A stretch of DNA of 52,705 nucleotides from Pseudomonadota bacterium (GTDB lineage Bacteria > Pseudomonadota > Gammaproteobacteria > Burkholderiales > Rhodocyclaceae): contig JAFEDJ010000061.1 in the NCBI GenBank assembly GCA_018241685.1, positions 1 through 52,705 of the forward strand, written 5' to 3'. Of this stretch, positions 26,993 through 34,770 are shown piece by piece. The translations under genes and the position numbers were made by a program. A model generated the notes under the pieces. The model saw only the letters and a program-made list of their open reading frames with translations. It searched no databases and was not told the DNA's origin. Positions within the stretch are counted from its first letter, which is position 1. Each line of letters begins with the position of its first letter.

Positions 26993-27970
26993 ATGGAAAG
27001 CATTGGTACCTGGTGGATGTGGGCGGGCTTCGCGGCCGTTGTGCTGGTGATGCTGGCCATCGACCTGCTGGTGGTCGGCGGCGGCAAGGAACACAAGGTG
27101 TCCCTGAAGGAAGCCGGTATTTGGTCGGTGGTGTGGGTCAGCGTCGCGCTGCTGTTTGCCGGCGCCCTGTGGTGGTATCTGGACGGCACGGCGGGGCGCG
27201 AGGTGGCCAACGCAAGGGCGCTGGAGTTCGTCACCGGCTACCTGATCGAGAAGGCTCTGGCCGTCGACAACGTGTTCGTGTGGCTGATGCTGTTCTCCTT
27301 CTTCGCGGTGCCGCCGGCGCTGCAGAAGCGGGTGCTGCTCTTCGGCGTGGCTGGCGCGATCGTGCTGCGCACCGTGATGATTTTCGCCGGTGCCTGGCTG
27401 ATCACCCAGTTCAGTTGGCTGCTCTACGTGTTCGGAGCTTTCCTGCTGCTGACCGGTGTGAAGATGTTCGTCAGCGCCGAGCATGAGACCGACCTCAACC
27501 GGAATCCGGTGGTGCGCTGGCTGCGTGGCCACATGAAGATCAGCTCCGAGTTCCATGGGCAGTGCTTCTTCGTGCAGCGGGAGGAGGGTGGCCGCCTGGT
27601 CCGCTACGCGACGCCGCTGTTCCTGGCCTTGGTGCTGGTGGAGGCGTCCGACGTGATCTTCGCGGTGGATTCGATCCCGGCGATCTTTGCCATTACCACC
27701 GACCCCTTCATCGTGCTGACCTCCAACATTTTTGCGATCCTCGGCCTGCGTGCGATGTACTTCCTGCTCGCCGATTTCGCCCAGCGCTTTTCGCTGCTCA
27801 AGTTCGGCTTGGCGGCGGTGCTGGTCTTCATCGGCGGCAAGATGCTGCTGGCCGACCTTGTGCATGTGCCGGTGGGCATGTCCCTCGGCGTGGTCGCTGC
27901 GCTGATCGGCACCTCTGTGTGGCTGTCCCTGCGCAAGGAGCGCCTCGAAGCGCTGCAGGCCGAGCGGTGA
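26993..27970 (+). CDS. alx: TerC/Alx family membrane protein (probable Mn2+ exporter)
   Basis: The start is the ATG at 26993, preceded by GGGAGA; an open frame reaching upstream is only the riboswitch leader. The 325-residue protein has about nine membrane segments and the TerC family signatures: LAIDLLVVG (first segment Asp), VTGYLIEKALAVDNVFVW, FVSAEHETDLNRNP, LVLVEASDVIFAVDSIPAIFAI, and SNIFAILGLRAMYFLL. The acidic residues inside membrane segments are the expected metal-binding sites. The family in E. coli (Alx) exports Mn2+ and is controlled by the same riboswitch class, so this gene very probably protects against excess manganese. Monocistronic; a GC-rich hairpin follows. Confidence 0.93.
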   Translation: MESIGTWWMWAGFAAVVLVMLAIDLLVVGGGKEHKVSLKEAGIWSVVWVSVALLFAGALWWYLDGTAGREVANARALEFVTGYLIEKALAVDNVFVWLMLFSFFAVPPALQKRVLLFGVAGAIVLRTVMIFAGAWLITQFSWLLYVFGAFLLLTGVKMFVSAEHETDLNRNPVVRWLRGHMKISSEFHGQCFFVQREEGGRLVRYATPLFLALVLVEASDVIFAVDSIPAIFAITTDPFIVLTSNIFAILGLRAMYFLLADFAQRFSLLKFGLAAVLVFIGGKMLLADLVHVPVGMSLGVVAALIGTSVWLSLRKERLEALQAER

Positions 27971-27980
27971 GTGCCCCCAG

Positions 27981-27999
27981 GGCCGGGCTGTGCCCGGCC
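27981..27999 (+). terminator. GC-rich hairpin after alx, no U-tract
   Basis: GGCCGGGC (27981-27988), loop TGT and GCCCGGCC (27992-27999) form a very stable hairpin 10 bases past the stop. It is followed by GCCCCCCGTGGGGG, a second small hairpin, but no U-tract; the block resembles a GC-rich intergenic repeat. Termination would need rho or would be weak. Confidence 0.5.
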
Positions 28000-28118
28000 C
28001 GCCCCCCGTGGGGGAGAAGGAAACTTGGGGCGGCCCGGCGTTTCCTTGAGAGGGTGGACGCGGCCCGGCGGGACGGGCATCCTGCCGGGCTTGCCCGACT
28101 GCCTGGAGAACCTGCCGC

Positions 28119-28622
28119 GTGCGGATCCGCAACGAAACCCCGGCCGACGTGGCCGCCGTCCGCGAGGTGAACCTCGCCGCCTTCGACAGCCCCGCCGAGG
28201 CGGGCCTGGTGGATGCCCTGCGCGGGCACACCTTCCCCTATGTATCGCTGGTGGCCGACGACAAGGGGATCATCGCCGGCCACATCCTGCTCACGCCGGT
28301 CCATCTGCCCGGCCATCCGCGGGCGCGCCTGATGGCGCTGGCGCCGATGGCGGTACGACCGGAGTACCAGCGCAGCGGCGTCGGCTCGGCGCTGGTAATC
28401 GAGGGCCTGCGCCAGGCCCGCGAGGCGGGCGCCGGCGCCGTCGTGGTGCTGGGCCATCCGGCTTATTACCCGCGCTTCGGCTTCGTGCCGGCATCCCGGC
28501 ACGGCATCCGCTTTGCGCATGACGTGCCGGACGAGGCCTACCTGATCGTCGAGCTGCAGCCCGGTCACCTGGATGGACTGGCCGGCACCGTCCAGTACCA
28601 CGCCGCCTTCGACGCGGTCTGA
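28119..28622 (+). CDS. GNAT family N-acetyltransferase
   Basis: The 167-residue protein starts with GTG at 28119 (GGAG nine bases upstream) and has the acetyl-CoA-binding A motif as VRPEYQRSGVGSALVIEGL near residue 87, preceded by MALAPMAV and followed by GAVVVLGHPAYYPRFGFVPAS, which is the YhbS-type arrangement of small GNAT proteins. It would transfer an acetyl group to an amine in the cytoplasm; the substrate is unknown. It is close to the convergent EamA gene (15 bases between stops). Confidence 0.88.
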   Translation: MRIRNETPADVAAVREVNLAAFDSPAEAGLVDALRGHTFPYVSLVADDKGIIAGHILLTPVHLPGHPRARLMALAPMAVRPEYQRSGVGSALVIEGLRQAREAGAGAVVVLGHPAYYPRFGFVPASRHGIRFAHDVPDEAYLIVELQPGHLDGLAGTVQYHAAFDAV

Positions 28623-28637
28623 GCCGTGCAGGTCCTT

Positions 28638-29537
28638 TCAGCCGCGGGCGCCACGTAGCCGCCCCAGGACGGGCCGCCAGGTGCTGCTCTCATGGACCAC
28701 GAGACCGAGCAGGATCAGGCCTGTGCCGGCCATCACCTGCGGGCCGATCTCCTCGCGGTTGAGCAGATGCCCGAGCACCAGCGCCATCACCGGCGTGATC
28801 AGCGTGATCAGCGCGACCTTCGAGGCTTCCAGGTGCTTGATCACGTAGTAGTACAGCGCGAAGCCGATCACCGAACCGAAGATGCCCAGGTAGCCGATGG
28901 CCGCCGCCGTGCGCGAGGGCAGGGCGACAGGAAGTGCCGCTCCGTCGGCCAGCCACAGCAGTCCGAACAGCGGCAGGGACACTGCGAGGGAGCCGAAGGT
29001 GGTGGCCAGCGGCGGGCTGTCGTCGCCGATCCGCTTCAGCACGACCAGGCTCGCTGACGAGATGAACACCGCCACCAGCAGGGCGACCAGGCCGGCGGTG
29101 ACATTCGTGCCGCTGGTTGCACCGTTCGGCATGAAGATCAGCGCCAGCCCGCTGGCGCCGAGCAGCGTGCCGGCCAATCTCGTCGGCGTCAGGGAACGCT
29201 CTCCGAGCCAACAGGCGGCCAGCAGGCCGGCCATCAGCGGGGACAGTCCGAACATCACGGAGATCAGCCCCGAACTCACGTAGCGGGCGCCCCAGTAGGT
29301 CAGCGCCATGATGCCGAACAGGCCCAGCCCGCCGACTACGTAGGCCCGGCGCGCGCGGGTGTGCAGCGGTAGCCGGATTCGCCCGACGCCCAGGATCGCT
29401 GCGGCCACCAGTGCCCCGATCAGCATGCGGGCCAGCGCCGAGAAGGCGAAACCGGCGCCTTCGGTGCTCCAGCGGATGGCGAGCGGGGTGGTGGACCAGA
29501 TCAGGATGATGGCGAGGTAGGCGAGGGAAACCGGCAT
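28638..29537 (-). CDS. EamA/DMT family membrane transporter
   Basis: The start is the ATG at 29537, preceded by AAAGGTG; upstream in-frame codons have no such site. The 299-residue protein has ten predicted membrane segments in two EamA repeats, beginning MPVSLAYLAIILIWSTTPLAIRW with the family WSTTP motif, and GLISVMFGLSPLMAGLLAA, SVIGFALYYYVIKHLEAS, ITLITPVMALVLGHLLNREE in the second repeat. DMT transporters of this kind export amino acids, nucleobases or other metabolites; the substrate is not predictable. A hairpin with a U-tract in its leader (29573-29612) suggests attenuation. Confidence 0.9.
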   Translation of the reverse strand: MPVSLAYLAIILIWSTTPLAIRWSTEGAGFAFSALARMLIGALVAAAILGVGRIRLPLHTRARRAYVVGGLGLFGIMALTYWGARYVSSGLISVMFGLSPLMAGLLAACWLGERSLTPTRLAGTLLGASGLALIFMPNGATSGTNVTAGLVALLVAVFISSASLVVLKRIGDDSPPLATTFGSLAVSLPLFGLLWLADGAALPVALPSRTAAAIGYLGIFGSVIGFALYYYVIKHLEASKVALITLITPVMALVLGHLLNREEIGPQVMAGTGLILLGLVVHESSTWRPVLGRLRGARG

Positions 29538-29572
29538 GACGCACCTTTCGTGGCAGGGGGATAAATCCCGGA

Positions 29573-29612
29573 GGGACAAAGAAAAGGGCCGCGGTCTGAT
29601 GATCCGCGGCCC
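29573..29612 (-). terminator. Leader terminator or attenuator upstream of the EamA gene
   Basis: On the minus strand GGGCCGCGG-atcatcaga-CCGCGGCCC is followed by TTTTCTTTG. It has the form of an intrinsic terminator but lies 36 bases upstream of the EamA start, within its likely leader. Short reading frames run into it (from ATG at 29680 and 29736), so a translated-leader attenuator is possible; alternatively it ends an unrecognised upstream small RNA. Confidence 0.6.
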
Positions 29613-29996
29613 CTGGTGATGTCGGTGAGTGCTGCTGCGAACTACCCCGATCCCGGCCCCGGACAAGCGGCAACGCGCCATGCGCGCAGGGCGCGACGGC
29701 GGATGCAAATGGTCGGGAAAGTCTTCGGGAAGTTCATGGGCCGATGATGCTGGCGATCTGCCGGGCGCGTCAAGCATGAATGCGCCTTGCATGTTCGGTT
29801 GCCGAACCCTGATGGTGTCCGGCCAAGGTGGGTGGCTGGCGGCAGCGCTGCTGCGCCGGGTCTGTCGAATCCTCCTTTGCGCCATGTCAAAGGGGCCGCC
29901 AGGCGGGCGGACTTATGATTCCTCCATTGCTGCGTCGCGTCTTGTGCCGGCCCGTTGTGGGCTGTCGGAGGGCGCCGCTTCCCGCAGGGAGTCGTC
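29613..29996. promoter_or_regulatory. Divergent control region between EamA and nifJ genes
   Basis: These 384 bases carry no convincing gene. They hold an inverted repeat GTTCGG-ttg-CCGAAC (29793-29807) that could be an operator, and a FNR-like TTGCG-CCAT-GTCAA (29877-29890) followed by TATGAT at 29914-29919. The latter has class II activator geometry for nifJ. A ribosome-binding site (CAGGGAG) precedes the nifJ ATG. Confidence 0.45.
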
Positions 29997-32900
29997 ATGA
30001 GCACCTGTCTCAACCTCGACGGCAACGAAGCCGCCGCACGGATGGCCTATCTCGGCAGCGAGGTGATCGCCATCTACCCGATCACCCCGTCCTCCAGCAT
30101 GGGCGAATGGGCCGACGAATGGGCAGCCCAGAGCAAGCCCAACCTGTGGGGCGTGGTGCCGAAGATCATCGAGATGCAGTCGGAAGGCGGCGCGGCAGGC
30201 GCGCTGCACGGGGCGCTGACCTCCGGTGCGCTGGCCACCAGCTTCACGGCCAGCCAGGGCCTGCTGCTGTTCATCCCCAACCTCTACAAGATGGCGGGCG
30301 AGCTGACGCCCTTCGTGCTGCATGTGGCGGCGCGGGCGGTGGCGACCCACGCGCTGTCGATCTTTGGCGACCATTCCGACGTGATGGCCTGCCGCGCCAC
30401 CGGTTGCGCGCTGCTGGCCAGCAACTCGGTGCAGGAGGCCCAGGACATGGCGCTGATCGCCCAGGCGGCGACCCTCGCCGGGCGCATCCCGGTGATCCAC
30501 TTCTTCGACGGCTTCCGCACCTCCCACGAGGTTGCCAAGATCGTCGCCGTCGAGCCGGACACGGTGCGGGCGATGATCGATGATGGCTTGGTAGCCGCCC
30601 ACCGGGCCCGGGCGTTGTCGCCGGAGCATCCGGTGATCCGCGGTACGGCCCAGAACCCGGACGTGTTCTTCCAGTCCCGCGAGCGGGCCAATCCCTATTA
30701 CGACGCCTTCCCCGGCCTCGTGCAGGACGCCATGGACCGTTTTGCCGGGCTGACCGGCCGGCGTTACAGCCTGTGCGACTACGTCGGCGCACCCGACGCC
30801 GAGCGGGTGGTGGTGGTGATGGGTTCGGCCGCGGAAACCGCCGAGGAGACCGTCGAACACCTGCTGGCCCGCGGCGAGAAGGTCGGCGTGCTCAAGCTGC
30901 GCCTGTACCGGCCTTTCCCGGCGGCGGCATTGCTGGAAGCCTTGCCTGCCGGCGTGAAGGCCATCGCCGTGCTGGACCGCTGCAAGGAACCCGGTTCTGA
31001 CGGCGAACCTCTGTTCAAGGACGTGATGACCGCCTGCGCGGAAGCCGCGGCCGACGGCCTGCGCCCGATGCCGCGGGTGATCGGCGGGCGCTACGGGCTG
31101 GCCAGCAAGGAGTTCACGCCGGGCATGGCCAAGGCGGTGTTCGACGAGCTCGCCGCGGCAGCGCCGAAGCGCCGCTTCACCGTCGGCATCGTGGACGACC
31201 TCACGCACCTGTCGCTGCCGTGGGACACGGATTTCCGCACCGATGCGTCGCGGCGCCTGCAGCATGCGGTGTTCTGGGGCCTGGGTGCGGACGGCACGGT
31301 GTCGGCCAACAAGAACTCGATCAAGATCGTCGGCGAGGCCACCGAACTGCAGGCTCAGGGCTATTTCGTCTACGACTCCAAGAAGTCCGGCGCGGTGACC
31401 GTGTCCCACCTGCGCTTCGGGCCGGCGGCGATCCGCTCCAGCTATCTGGTGGAGGCGGGCATGGCGGGCTTCGTGGCCTGTCACCAGACGGTTTTCGTGG
31501 AGCGTTACGACCTGCTCGCCCATGCGGCGCCGGGTGGCGTCTTCCTGCTCAACACGCCGGAGCCGGCGGACGCGGTGTGGTCTAGCCTGCCGGCGGCGAT
31601 GCGTGCCGGCATTCTTGCCCGCGGCCTGCGCCTATGGGTGATCGACGCCTACCGGGTGGCCCAGGAGGCCGGGATGGGGCGGCGCATCAACACCATCATG
31701 CAGACCTGCTTCTTCGCCATTGCCGGCATCCTGCCGCGGCAGGATGCCATTGCGGCGATCAAGAAGGCGGTGGACAAGACTTATGGCCGCAAGAGCCGGC
31801 GCCTGGCCGATCTCAACCACAAGGCCATCGACGTGACCCTCGCCAACCTGCGCGAGGTGCCCTTCGCAGGTTTGACGGGCGATGGCGACACAAGCCAGCC
31901 GGTGGCTGCCGATGCGCTGCCCGACTTCGTGCGCGACATCACGCTGCCGATCTACCGTGGCGAGGGCAACGGCCTGCCGGTGTCGGCGATGCCGGCGGAC
32001 GGCACCTTCCCGAGCGGCACCGCGCAGTTCGAGAAGCGCAACATCGCGCTGGAGATCCCGGTGTGGGAGGCGGACCTGTGTACCCAGTGCGGCAAGTGCG
32101 TGTTCGTCTGCCCCCACGCGGCGATCCGCGCGCGGGCCTTCCCGGCCGAGGCGGCCGTCGATGCGCCGCCGACGTTCAAGCACGTGCCGGCCAAGAGCAA
32201 GGACTTCCCGGCCGGTACCCACATCAGCTATCAGGTGGCGCCGGAGGACTGCACGGGCTGTGGCGATTGCGTCGAGGCCTGCCCGATCCACGACAAGTCC
32301 AACGTCAGCCGGCTGGCGGTGAACATGGCTCCGCAGGCGCCGCTGCGCGAACAGGAGCGGGCCAACTTCGACTTCTTTCTGAAATTGCCGGAATTCGACC
32401 GCAGCCAGCTCAAGCAAGGCACCATCCCCGGTGCGATGCTGCTCGATCCGCTGTTTGAGTTCTCCGGGGCGTGTGCGGGTTGCGGCGAAACGCCCTATAT
32501 CCGTCTGGCCACCCAGCTGTTCGGCGACCGCATGCTGGTGGCCAACGCCACCGGCTGCTCGTCGATCTACGGCGCCAACCTGCCGACCACGCCTTACACC
32601 GTGAATGGCGCCGGGCGTGGGCCGGCGTGGTCCAACTCCCTGTTCGAGGACAACGCCGAGTTCGGCCTTGGCATGCGCCTGGCGTCGGACCAACTGATGG
32701 GCTACGCGCAGAGCCTGGTGAAGGCGCTGGCGTCCGTCATCGGTGGCGACCTGGCGGAGGCGCTGGTGTCCGCCGACCAGCGCCAGGAAGCAGGTCTGCG
32801 CGCCCAGCGCGTGCGGGTTGCCCAGTTGCGCCAGGTGCTGGCGGGCAGCGCCCACCCCCGTGCGAAGGAGCTGGCCTCCCTCGCCGAATGGCTGATCCGC

Positions 32901-33569
32901 CGCTCGGTGTGGATCATCGGCGGTGACGGCTGGGCCTACGACATCGGCTACGGCGGCCTCGACCACGTGCTGGCGCTGAGTTACGACGTGAATGTGCTGG
33001 TCCTCGACACCGAGGTCTATTCCAACACCGGCGGCCAGACCTCCAAGGCGACGCCGATCGGCGCGGTGGCCAAGTTCTCGGCCGGTGGCAAGGCGACCGC
33101 CAAGAAGGACCTGGCCCGGTTGGCCTCGGACTACGGCCACGTGTACGTGGCGACGGTGGCCTACGGCGCGAAGGACGTGCACACCCTGCGGGCCTTCCAC
33201 GAGGCCGAGTCCTATGCCGGCCCGTCGCTGATCGTCGCCTACAGCCCGTGCATCGCCCATGGTGTGGACATGCTCTACAACCAGCACCAGCAGGACATGG
33301 CGGTGAAGTCCGGCCACTGGCCGCTGTTCCGCTACGACCCGCGACTGGAGGAGGCAGGCGCCAACCCCTTCAAGCTCGACTCGGCACCGCCGAGCCAGCC
33401 GATCAAGGCCTTCATGGACAGCGAAACCCGCTTCGCGATGCTCGCCCGCAGCCATCCGGAAGCGGCCGAGCGCCTGCTCGCCGAAGCCCAGAAGGAAGCC
33501 GACCGGCGCTTCAAGGCCTACCAGGAACTGGCCCAGGGCCATGCCGAGGCTCCCAAGGCGGGCGCCTGA
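29997..33569 (+). CDS. nifJ: Pyruvate:ferredoxin (flavodoxin) oxidoreductase, single chain
   Basis: The 1190-residue homodimeric-type enzyme oxidises pyruvate to acetyl-CoA and CO2 with reduction of ferredoxin or flavodoxin. Domain order is complete: N-terminal TPP-pyrimidine domain (EVIAIYPITPSSSMGEWAD; SFTASQGLLLFIP), the CoA-binding domain, the gamma domain (about 415-600, GLGADGTVSANKNSIKIVGE), a 2x[4Fe-4S] ferredoxin domain with CTQCGKCVFVCP (about 697) and CTGCGDCVEACP (about 752), then CAGCGETPY (about 826) and the TPP-binding GGDGWAYDIGYGG (about 976) with NTGGQTSKATP. Length is normal. The gene is followed after 15 bases by a DHOD-like gene. The [4Fe-4S] clusters are usually O2-labile, so micro-oxic or anaerobic expression is expected. 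Confidence 0.97.
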   Translation: MSTCLNLDGNEAAARMAYLGSEVIAIYPITPSSSMGEWADEWAAQSKPNLWGVVPKIIEMQSEGGAAGALHGALTSGALATSFTASQGLLLFIPNLYKMAGELTPFVLHVAARAVATHALSIFGDHSDVMACRATGCALLASNSVQEAQDMALIAQAATLAGRIPVIHFFDGFRTSHEVAKIVAVEPDTVRAMIDDGLVAAHRARALSPEHPVIRGTAQNPDVFFQSRERANPYYDAFPGLVQDAMDRFAGLTGRRYSLCDYVGAPDAERVVVVMGSAAETAEETVEHLLARGEKVGVLKLRLYRPFPAAALLEALPAGVKAIAVLDRCKEPGSDGEPLFKDVMTACAEAAADGLRPMPRVIGGRYGLASKEFTPGMAKAVFDELAAAAPKRRFTVGIVDDLTHLSLPWDTDFRTDASRRLQHAVFWGLGADGTVSANKNSIKIVGEATELQAQGYFVYDSKKSGAVTVSHLRFGPAAIRSSYLVEAGMAGFVACHQTVFVERYDLLAHAAPGGVFLLNTPEPADAVWSSLPAAMRAGILARGLRLWVIDAYRVAQEAGMGRRINTIMQTCFFAIAGILPRQDAIAAIKKAVDKTYGRKSRRLADLNHKAIDVTLANLREVPFAGLTGDGDTSQPVAADALPDFVRDITLPIYRGEGNGLPVSAMPADGTFPSGTAQFEKRNIALEIPVWEADLCTQCGKCVFVCPHAAIRARAFPAEAAVDAPPTFKHVPAKSKDFPAGTHISYQVAPEDCTGCGDCVEACPIHDKSNVSRLAVNMAPQAPLREQERANFDFFLKLPEFDRSQLKQGTIPGAMLLDPLFEFSGACAGCGETPYIRLATQLFGDRMLVANATGCSSIYGANLPTTPYTVNGAGRGPAWSNSLFEDNAEFGLGMRLASDQLMGYAQSLVKALASVIGGDLAEALVSADQRQEAGLRAQRVRVAQLRQVLAGSAHPRAKELASLAEWLIRRSVWIIGGDGWAYDIGYGGLDHVLALSYDVNVLVLDTEVYSNTGGQTSKATPIGAVAKFSAGGKATAKKDLARLASDYGHVYVATVAYGAKDVHTLRAFHEAESYAGPSLIVAYSPCIAHGVDMLYNQHQQDMAVKSGHWPLFRYDPRLEEAGANPFKLDSAPPSQPIKAFMDSETRFAMLARSHPEAAERLLAEAQKEADRRFKAYQELAQGHAEAPKAGA

Positions 33570-33584
33570 CAACGGAGACTTGCG

Positions 33585-34598
33585 ATGATCGACCTGACTA
33601 CCGAATACCTTGGCCTCAAGCTGAAGAACCCGCTGGTGCCGTCGGCGTCGCCGCTGTCGAAGCAACTCGACTCCCTGCTGCGCCTGGAGGATGCCGGTGC
33701 GGCGGCGGTGGTGCTGCATTCGCTCTACGAGGAAGAGATCCTCGCCGAGGATGCGATGACCGACCGTTTCCTGCTGCATGCAGACTTCCACGACGGCGAG
33801 TCGTCCGGCTTCCTGCCCGACCACGGGCACTTCCAGGGCGCGCTGGAGCGTTACCTGGAGCATCTGCGGCTGGTCAAGCAGCGTCTGTCCATTCCGGTCG
33901 TGGCCAGCCTCAACGGGGTGACGCCCTCCGGCTGGGTGGATCTCGGCCTGGCCTTGCAGGAGGCCGGCGCCGATGCGCTGGAGCTCAATGTCTATCATGT
34001 GGCGGCTGATCCGGCCGAAAGCGGCGATGCGGTCGAGGCTCGCTACCTGGCCTTGCTGGCGGAGCTGCGCAGCGTGGTGAAGCTTCCGGTGGTGATGAAG
34101 CTGCCCCCCTTCTTCTCGTCGCTACCGCATTTCGTGCGGCGGCTGGAACTGGTTGGGGCGAGCGGCGTGGCGCTGTTCAACCGCTTCTTCCAGCCGGACA
34201 TCGACCTGGACAGCCTGCGCATGGTGGATCAACTACACCTGTCCAACCGTGAGGAGGCGTTGCTGCGCATCCGCTGGATCGCCATCCTGAGGGCCCAGAC
34301 GCAGATGACGCTGGCCGCTACCGGTGGCGTGCACAGCGCCGACGAGGCCCTCAAGCTGCTCCTGGCCGGCGCTGACGTGGTGCATCTGGCGTCCTGCCTG
34401 CTCAACCATGGCCCCGAGCGCCTGCGCCAGATCCTGCAGGATATCGAGGCCTGGATGGTCGAGCGGGAGTACCACTCCATCGCACAACTGAAGGGCAGCA
34501 TGTGCCAGTCCAACCTGCGCGATCCGGACGCGGTGGCGCGGCGTAGCTACATCAAGGTGTTGGACAGCTTCACGCCGCGTGGGGGCGTGTGGCGTTGA
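33585..34598 (+). CDS. Dihydroorotate dehydrogenase-like FMN protein linked to nifJ
   Basis: The 337-residue cytoplasmic protein is a TIM-barrel flavoprotein of the DHOD family: MIDLTTEYLGLKLKNPLVPSASPLS start, LNVYHVAADP, VVMKLPPFFSSLPHF, GVALFNRFFQPDID, and AATGGVHSADEALKLLLAGADVVHL with the phosphate-binding GGV. It is divergent from true PyrD and is commonly found beside nifJ in other bacteria, which suggests a redox or biosynthetic task tied to ferredoxin rather than pyrimidine synthesis; the reaction is not established. The ribosome-binding site GGAGA and the 15-base gap to nifJ show co-transcription. It is convergent with the lpd gene. Confidence 0.85.
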   Translation: MIDLTTEYLGLKLKNPLVPSASPLSKQLDSLLRLEDAGAAAVVLHSLYEEEILAEDAMTDRFLLHADFHDGESSGFLPDHGHFQGALERYLEHLRLVKQRLSIPVVASLNGVTPSGWVDLGLALQEAGADALELNVYHVAADPAESGDAVEARYLALLAELRSVVKLPVVMKLPPFFSSLPHFVRRLELVGASGVALFNRFFQPDIDLDSLRMVDQLHLSNREEALLRIRWIAILRAQTQMTLAATGGVHSADEALKLLLAGADVVHLASCLLNHGPERLRQILQDIEAWMVEREYHSIAQLKGSMCQSNLRDPDAVARRSYIKVLDSFTPRGGVWR

Positions 34599-34707
34599 GC
34601 GGCGTTGCGGCTAGGGCTTGCGTGCCGGGGGTGTAGCTCTGCTCGGGAGCGCGATGCCGGGCTGGTGCGGCATCCGTCGCCGATTTCGGTCGGCGGGTAG
34701 AACGGGC

Positions 34708-34733
34708 AAAAAAATGGCGGCCCAAGGGCCGCC
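34708..34733 (-). terminator. Intrinsic terminator after the pyruvate dehydrogenase operon
   Basis: On the minus strand GGCGGCCC-tt-GGGCCGCC is followed by ATTTTTTTG. It lies 38 bases past the lpd stop and closes aceE-aceF-lpd; plus-strand read-through from the DHOD-like gene would meet the same stem with a weak T-tract. Confidence 0.88.
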
Positions 34734-34770
34734 AAAACAACGCTGCAACAGGGATCGGAACGTTGGCGTT

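Noticed and set aside
27971..28060. GC hairpins after alx as a CRISPR or REP array
   Set aside because: Only one copy of each hairpin is present and there are no regular spacers.
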